A stretch of 64,000 bases of DNA from Solimonas sp. K1W22B-7 (GTDB lineage: Bacteria > Pseudomonadota > Gammaproteobacteria > Nevskiales > Nevskiaceae). The stretch covers positions 4,538,071 through 4,602,070 of the forward strand of contig NZ_CP031704.1 in assembly GCF_003428335.1 (NCBI RefSeq), written 5' to 3'. The position numbers and the translations under genes were made by a program. Shown in pieces: positions 63,692-64,000 of the stretch (position 1 is its first letter; every line of letters begins with the position of its first letter). The notes beneath the pieces are model-generated. The model was not told where the DNA came from and did not search any database. It saw only the letters and a list, made by a program, of their open reading frames with translations.

Positions 63692-64000
63692 TTAACGTCC
63701 CGCCGCCAGCTGCAACAGGTCGTAACCCTGCAGCGTCGCGTCGAAGTTGCGCGCGATCAGGCCGTAGGGGTTGCGATCACGCCCGCTCAGCGTCTCCATG
63801 TCGGGCCAGGTGTGCCCGGCGTTCTCCACGCGCAGCAGGTAGCCGCGGCGCCCGCCGACGCAGCCGTCGCCGTAGCGGATGTCCACCGGCGTGAGGGGGC
63901 TTTCCAGCCGCGCCGCCTTGGCGCCGGCATCCACGCAATCCATGTTGCGGCGCATGCGTGCGTAGACCTGCTCGGCACTGGCGAACCAGAGATTGCCGCG
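63692..64000 (-). CDS. PHB-depolymerase/LpqC-type esterase, C-terminal part
   Basis: The frame enters from the right edge and gives 102 residues. LLRVENAGHTWPDMETL resembles the histidine loop of the polyhydroxybutyrate depolymerase/feruloyl esterase group (GGGHTWPGG). The ending AATLQG-like FDATLQGYDLL fits that family. The nucleophile serine lies outside the window. Identity is moderate because only the tail is seen. Confidence 0.6.
   Translation of the reverse strand, partial: RGNLWFASAEQVYARMRRNMDCVDAGAKAARLESPLTPVDIRYGDGCVGGRRGYLLRVENAGHTWPDMETLSGRDRNPYGLIARNFDATLQGYDLLQLAAGR

Overview
The window is a gene-dense stretch of high-GC chromosome, about 68-70 % GC by eye. Genes run on both strands, with wobble positions almost always G or C. 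Gene content points to a free-living, aerobic gammaproteobacterium: a CbrA/CbrB-type two-component system, a DcaP-like porin, RlmJ, ThiD-ThiE-HemL, FtsY-FtsE-FtsX-RpoH, and metK-ahcY-metF. A class II cholesterol oxidase and many REP-like palindromes between genes suggest a Nevskiales/Xanthomonadales-type lineage (inference; no rRNA gene is present). I found no IS element, prophage, CRISPR array, tRNA or rRNA.

Layout. 1-3.0 kb: the tail of an unknown gene, a TetR regulator, then a minus-strand operon rlmJ - Nudix hydrolase - PhyH-type dioxygenase. 3.1-7.2 kb: one very large protein with two cyclase domains, an AAA-type ATPase and a helical C-terminal region, built like mammalian soluble adenylyl cyclase. 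7.3-10.7 kb: a Tat-exported cholesterol oxidase and a DcaP-like porin. 10.9-22.8 kb: a CbrX-like/CbrA/CbrB cassette, several small secreted or unknown proteins, then DUF485 protein - ActP - Acs for acetate uptake and activation. 23-30.8 kb: a FecR-domain protein, an outer-membrane barrel, PspA with small membrane partners, a YiiX-like amidase, TetR, a sterol desaturase-family hydroxylase, and an MFS-acyltransferase fusion. 30.9-34.9 kb: two tandem FHA proteins, MoxR, and an F420-type NADP oxidoreductase. 35-41.6 kb: a SNF2-type helicase, pgk, gapA and tkt. 41.7-48.1 kb: a lipoprotein fusing a beta-helix to a diheme cytochrome, a DUF6351 lipoprotein, a small membrane protein and a redoxin. 48.3-52 kb: metK-ahcY-metF. 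52.1-53.7 kb: a Popeye-like cyclic-nucleotide-binding membrane protein and a secreted beta-propeller. 54-58.8 kb: thiD-thiE-hemL and a DedA/PAP2/LssY fusion. 58.8-63.6 kb: ftsY-ftsE-ftsX-rpoH, a methyltransferase and a CoA-binding protein. The right end cuts a PHB-depolymerase-type esterase.

How parts may work together. A sigma54-dependent response regulator (CbrB) lies between two sigma54-like -24/-12 promoters, one in front of the DcaP-like porin and one in front of the DUF485-actP genes; this suggests a local carbon-uptake regulon (inference). The rpoH leader has a perfect CIRCE operator downstream of a sigma32-like promoter, so the heat-shock sigma factor may be repressed by HrcA and also feed back on itself. 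A soluble-adenylyl-cyclase-like enzyme and a Popeye-like cyclic-nucleotide-binding protein are both present, which hints at cAMP signalling.

Between the genes there are at least five families of palindromes. Two are large nested structures that share a GTACT-AGTAC apex. One palindrome family appears both as a solo hairpin and as the arms around such a nested insert. The end of moxR is duplicated, with synonymous differences, around a small repeat.
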